In this document: piece by piece, positions 5,323 to 8,753 of the stretch
Layout: every line of letters begins with the position of its first letter
How positions within the stretch are numbered: position 1 is the first letter of the stretch
NCBI GenBank assembly: GCA_963582255.1
Contig: CAUZRD010000085.1
Coordinates: 1 to 8,753, forward strand
Direction: 5' to 3'
Source: CAUZRD01 sp963582255
Lineage (GTDB): Bacteria > Pseudomonadota > Alphaproteobacteria > Rhizobiales > TMED25
DNA: 8,753 nt
Notes under the pieces: model-generated
The model's database searches: none
Seen by the model: the letters and a program-made list of their open reading frames with translations, nothing else
What the model was told of the DNA's origin: nothing
Program-made: the position numbers and the translations under genes

Positions 5323-8300
5323 ATGCTGATGCCAGGATCATCGCACCCACACATCTTTACTATCGCACCGAGCGCCTCATTTCTGGATGTTCTTGCCGAG
5401 TCGGTTGTTGACGGCACACTGACTAACAATACCGTTCCTCTCACTCCAATCAACGTTTCAGACACAACCATCTATCTACCAACAAGACGAGCCGGACGCG
5501 CGCTTGGTGATGCATTGCAGCGCATATCAGGCAAAGCAGTGCTTCTTCCACATATTTCCGGACTTGGTGATGTTGGCGAGGAAGGCTTACCAATCCTGTC
5601 GACACATGCAAGCGTGCTCGATGAGGCAGTCTCTGTTAGTGAGATCGAACGAAGATCAGTCCTTGCTGAAATTACGATGCAATGGGCAAGCACGACCGCG
5701 ACATGGACCGACAGGTTGCCCGATAGCGGTCCACAGCCAGTGCCGCGCACATTGGTCGAGGCTACTGCTTTTGCATTTGAACTTGCAAAATTACTTGATG
5801 AACTGACCATCGCAAATGTTTCGATGGAAGATCTTAGAGGTGTAGTTCCTCGGGCCATCGCCGAATTTTCCCAGAACTGGGCGATCAATACCAACTTTTT
5901 TAATTTTGCCATTCAGCACTGGACAGAGCATTTGACACGACGAGGACTAGTCGATCGCGTTGCGCGCCGCGATCAAGTGCTTGACCTCCAAGCTGAACGT
6001 CTTTCCAATGATGGATCAGCGAGCCCTGTCATAGCAGCCGGATCGACTGGCAGTGTGCCGGCCGCAGCACGGTTGATGGGTGTGATTGCGCATCTGCCGA
6101 ACGGAGCGCTTGTTCTTCCTGGTCTTGATGTTGATCTAGATAAGCGTGGCTGGTCTGAAATAGGACCAGATCACCCTCAATTTGGCATGAAGCATTTGCT
6201 TTCTTCAATGAAGATTGACCGTTCGCAGGCCGTGGTCCTAGGATCGCGTCCTAAAAAATCGTGTCTCACCCGCACCAAACTTATCAGCGAAGCGATGCGG
6301 CCAGCACAGACTGCCAACCACTGGGCAGCGAACATGGCAGCTCTTAAACCTTCCGATATCTCTGATGCGCTTGCAAATGTTAGTTTAATTGAGGCTGATG
6401 ATGAAGATGAAGAAGCGCGAGTTATTTCCCTCATTTTACGTCAGGCTGCGGAAGACCAGACCACATTCACCGCTCTAGTCACTCCAGATCGAACATTGGC
6501 TCGGCGTGTTATCGGAGAACTTCAACGGTGGAAGATGTCAATTGATGATTCTGCAGGACAACCGCTCAGTTCAAGTTTACAGGGCGTGTTTGCTCGGCTT
6601 ATCGCTGATGCCGCAGCAAAAAATTTCTCGCCAATCGCAACGCTAGCACTTTTAAAACATCCCCTTACCCGGCTTGGCCGCTCTGCCGGCGCAGCACGGC
6701 AGGCAGCGCGTATTTTTGAAATAGCCACTATCCGCGGCGGCAGACTGGTGTCCGGCCTTGACGGCTTTGCTGCAGAACTAAACTTATCTGGACCAGATGC
6801 CCAACGAAAATCTGTGCGCGATGCACTGAGCGACAGCGACAGAGCTAGTACACACGCATTTTTGGCATCCCTTTCTGTCGCTTTCCAACCAATTACTGAT
6901 CTTAAGCATCAAGTTGGAAAAATTAATGCCAATAAACTTGTCGAAGCCATGATTCAGACCATGGAAATATTGGCAACCCCGGACAAGGACGAAAGCAGCG
7001 AGCTTTGGAAGGGAGATGCCGGAGGTAACGCAACTGATTTCTTTTCTCATCTCATCGCCGCATCGAACTTTTCTGGTCCCCTGACCATAGCCGATTTGGG
7101 AGGATGGATTCATCAACTCATGGAAGGAGAGGTGGTTAGAATAAGGTATGGTGGGCTCGCTAATATTGCAATATGGGGGCCGCTTGAAGCACGTCTGCAA
7201 AACATTGACCAACTTATATTGGCAGGACTGAATGAAGCTACTTGGCCGAGCGAAACAGGAGCAGATCCGTGGCTCAGCCGGCAAATGCGCGAACAACTCG
7301 GCCTTAATGCTCCTGAACGACGCATCGGCCTTCAAGCACATGATGTAGCCCAAGCGCTGCAGGCCAATTGCGTAATCATGACCCGGGCCAGAAAAGTTAA
7401 CGGAACTCCATCTGTCCCATCAAGATGGATATGGCGACTAAAAACACTGCTGTCAGCAAGTGATTGCACGGACGCACTCACGCCCAATCAACCATGGATA
7501 GGGTGGGCCCGTATGCTCGATCTTGTTGGTCACATATCCCCCTGCGCGCCCCCCCGGCCGACTCCAGCTATTGCCACGCGACCAACCAGCCTCTCCGTCA
7601 CCCAGATTGAGACATTACTCCGCGACCCTTATGCCATTTACGCTAGTGAAATACTCAAATTACGCCCTCTTGACCCAATCAATACCGAACCAGGAGCTGC
7701 AATATTTGGCACAATTGTTCACAGTGCACTAAAATTGTTCTACGACCAAAATTCAACTGCGCCACTTCCTGTTGATGCGCTAACTCAGCTTTGCGCATTT
7801 AGCGACCAAGAATTCACAGCTCTGGGAGGTTACCCAGGCCTTAAAGCCTATTGGCAAATGCAGTTTAAGCGGATTGCACAATGGCTAGTTGAAAACGATA
7901 ATCAGATCCGTGAGCCAGGCACACGCAGCTTCAACGAAATTTCTGGATACATGGAAATTGCCATTCCAAAACTCCAAACATCATTCCGGTTACGCGGACG
8001 TGCTGACCGGATAGATATTGATAGAAACGCCGTGGCCAAAATCATTGACTATAAGACGGGGTACGTACCCACTAACAACCAAATCAATGCCTTTCTGGCG
8101 CCTCAATTGCCATTGGAGGCCACAATTTTGATAGCGGGAGGTTTTGACAATATAGCAAGCCGGCAAGTGCAATCTTTGGTTTATCTCTCTCTTTCCGGAC
8201 GCTTAAAAGGTAGCCAGATAATACAGGCTGCAACTTCGGCAAGCGAACTTGCAGCCGAAGCAACCAACCGATTGCGCGATCTGATCAGCAAATACAGCGA

Positions 8301-8427
8301 TCCAAACAGCGCCTACCTTTCACGCATCGCTACTCAGCGCGAAAGTTTTACCCGTGACTATGATCATCTCGCCCGGGTTGGCGAATGGTCCGCCTGGCTT
8401 GGAAGATCCCATGATCGCTCAGATTGA
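5323..8427 (+). CDS. addB: AddB, nuclease-bearing subunit of the AddAB double-strand-break repair helicase-nuclease
   Basis: This 1034-residue protein, a usual length for alphaproteobacterial AddB, partners AddA in resecting double-strand ends for RecA loading. The N-terminus (FTIAPSASFLDVLAE, then LPTRRA at 52-57) replaces a helicase Walker A region and has no GxGKT lysine. The middle carries family landmarks: LLKHPLTRLG, IWGPLEARLQNIDQLILAGLNEATWP (to residue 642), DPWLSRQM (648-655) and PERRIGLQAHD (664-674). A Pro-rich linker (about 737-755, encoded across a run of seven C) leads to a RecB-type PD-(D/E)XK nuclease (about 756-1020). Its residues are GTIVH (His800), GRADRID (Asp895), IIDYKTG (Asp909, Lys911) and QLPLEA. 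Only one Cys lies in this domain, so the four-Cys iron-sulfur staple of Bacillus AddB is absent; DPYAIYA stands where its first Cys would be. ATG 5323 is preferred by its ribosome binding site. The gene overlaps addA by 17 nt. Confidence 0.95.
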   Translation: MLMPGSSHPHIFTIAPSASFLDVLAESVVDGTLTNNTVPLTPINVSDTTIYLPTRRAGRALGDALQRISGKAVLLPHISGLGDVGEEGLPILSTHASVLDEAVSVSEIERRSVLAEITMQWASTTATWTDRLPDSGPQPVPRTLVEATAFAFELAKLLDELTIANVSMEDLRGVVPRAIAEFSQNWAINTNFFNFAIQHWTEHLTRRGLVDRVARRDQVLDLQAERLSNDGSASPVIAAGSTGSVPAAARLMGVIAHLPNGALVLPGLDVDLDKRGWSEIGPDHPQFGMKHLLSSMKIDRSQAVVLGSRPKKSCLTRTKLISEAMRPAQTANHWAANMAALKPSDISDALANVSLIEADDEDEEARVISLILRQAAEDQTTFTALVTPDRTLARRVIGELQRWKMSIDDSAGQPLSSSLQGVFARLIADAAAKNFSPIATLALLKHPLTRLGRSAGAARQAARIFEIATIRGGRLVSGLDGFAAELNLSGPDAQRKSVRDALSDSDRASTHAFLASLSVAFQPITDLKHQVGKINANKLVEAMIQTMEILATPDKDESSELWKGDAGGNATDFFSHLIAASNFSGPLTIADLGGWIHQLMEGEVVRIRYGGLANIAIWGPLEARLQNIDQLILAGLNEATWPSETGADPWLSRQMREQLGLNAPERRIGLQAHDVAQALQANCVIMTRARKVNGTPSVPSRWIWRLKTLLSASDCTDALTPNQPWIGWARMLDLVGHISPCAPPRPTPAIATRPTSLSVTQIETLLRDPYAIYASEILKLRPLDPINTEPGAAIFGTIVHSALKLFYDQNSTAPLPVDALTQLCAFSDQEFTALGGYPGLKAYWQMQFKRIAQWLVENDNQIREPGTRSFNEISGYMEIAIPKLQTSFRLRGRADRIDIDRNAVAKIIDYKTGYVPTNNQINAFLAPQLPLEATILIAGGFDNIASRQVQSLVYLSLSGRLKGSQIIQAATSASELAAEATNRLRDLISKYSDPNSAYLSRIATQRESFTRDYDHLARVGEWSAWLGRSHDRSD
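8401..8406 (+). promoter_or_regulatory. Ribosome binding site for addA
   Basis: GGAAGA lies 4 nt before ATG 8411, inside the last codons of addB. It matches the hexamer before murU. An in-frame TTG at 8399 is the only near upstream alternative and lacks such a site. Confidence 0.5.
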
Positions 8428-8753
8428 CGCAGGGACAGATGAGGCTGCCAAGAAGATCCGTGCGCTGCAGTCGCGCGCCTCCGATCCGCAAGCATTTGTT
8501 TGGGTTGCCGCAAATGCGGGTTCTGGGAAAACTCACGTGTTGGTTGAACGACTCATGCGCATATTGCTGGATGGAACACCACCTTCGCGTATTCTCTGCC
8601 TAACCTTCACCAATGCTGCAGCTGCTGAAATGGCGAACCGGCTATTCACACGGCTTGCAGAATGGGCAATTATTAAGTCTGATGATGACCTCGCCGAACA
8701 AATTCTTGAGCTGACCGGCGAAGCACCCGATGAGGCAAAGCTTACACGAGCTC
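8411..8753 (+). CDS. addA: AddA, UvrD/Rep-type (SF1A) helicase-nuclease subunit, N-terminal 114 residues, 3' end outside window
   Basis: The frame opens at ATG 8411 and runs off the right edge without a stop. The product is the motor subunit of AddAB, a 3'-5' SF1A DNA helicase with its own C-terminal nuclease domain in this family (not visible here). The visible part contains SDPQAFVWVAANAGSGKTHVLVERL split across the Q-motif and Walker A (ANAGSGKT, Lys40, Thr41). Motif Ia follows: ILCLTFTNAAAAEMANRL, residues about 61-78. These match the start of alphaproteobacterial AddA, where full-length proteins have about 1150-1200 residues, so roughly 10% is present. Asn68 stands where a Lys is common in TFTKAAAAEM. 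The 17-nt overlap with addB and the ribosome binding site inside addB point to coupled translation and balanced subunit supply. Confidence 0.95.
   Translation, partial: MIAQIDAGTDEAAKKIRALQSRASDPQAFVWVAANAGSGKTHVLVERLMRILLDGTPPSRILCLTFTNAAAAEMANRLFTRLAEWAIIKSDDDLAEQILELTGEAPDEAKLTRA

Noticed and set aside
5472..5912. 146-residue minus-strand open frame
   Set aside because: It is antisense to the addB N-terminal region, Ser/Ala-rich, with no motif or ribosome binding site.
6784..7353. 189-residue minus-strand open frame
   Set aside because: It lies entirely inside addB, opposite conserved family motifs, and its translation is Cys- and Ser-rich without recognisable domains. It is a shadow of addB.
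1..8753. Mobile element, prophage, CRISPR or defence island
   Set aside because: There is no transposase, integrase, direct-repeat array or terminal inverted repeat. The genes are all housekeeping types in a conserved alphaproteobacterial order.

Overview
The window looks like a stretch of alphaproteobacterial core chromosome, most likely Hyphomicrobiales (Rhizobiales). The evidence is the gene order (ahcY, a DivL-type kinase, tsaE fused to a sugar kinase, a MurU-type nucleotidyltransferase, addB, addA), the alphaproteobacterial form of AddB, and PAS_7-type PAS domains in the kinase. Base composition is balanced by eye and does not change along the window. I see no mobile element, CRISPR array, tRNA or rRNA. 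All genes are on the + strand and coding density is very high.

Layout: 1-270 is the 3' end of ahcY (S-adenosylhomocysteine hydrolase), cut by the window edge. 271-383 is the only real intergenic gap. It holds a compact hairpin, a possible sigma-70-like promoter and one GANTC site. 384-3032 is a large membrane-anchored, multi-PAS, kinase-like protein whose phosphoacceptor histidine is replaced by tyrosine, the hallmark of DivL, the CckA/CtrA cell-cycle regulator. 3048-4592 encodes a TsaE-AmgK fusion: the ATPase of tRNA t6A synthesis joined to an anomeric amino-sugar kinase of cell-wall recycling. 4589-5311 encodes the matching MurU-like uridylyltransferase. 5323-8427 encodes AddB, and 8411 to the right edge is the start of AddA. 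Together these two form the AddAB helicase-nuclease for double-strand-break repair.

From divL onward the genes are tightly packed: a 15-nt gap, a 4-nt ATGA overlap, an 11-nt gap and a 17-nt overlap. They are therefore probably one transcription unit with translational coupling. AmgK and MurU should act in sequence: MurNAc to MurNAc-1-phosphate to UDP-MurNAc, which bypasses de novo synthesis and the fosfomycin target MurA. The unit thus combines cell-cycle control, tRNA modification, peptidoglycan recycling and recombinational repair.

I did not find an entirely undescribed system. The points most worth a second look are the Tyr-for-His kinase, the TsaE-AmgK fusion next to MurU, the AddB that has kept its nuclease motifs but appears to have lost both its Walker A loop and its iron-sulfur cysteines, and the small structured leader ahead of divL.
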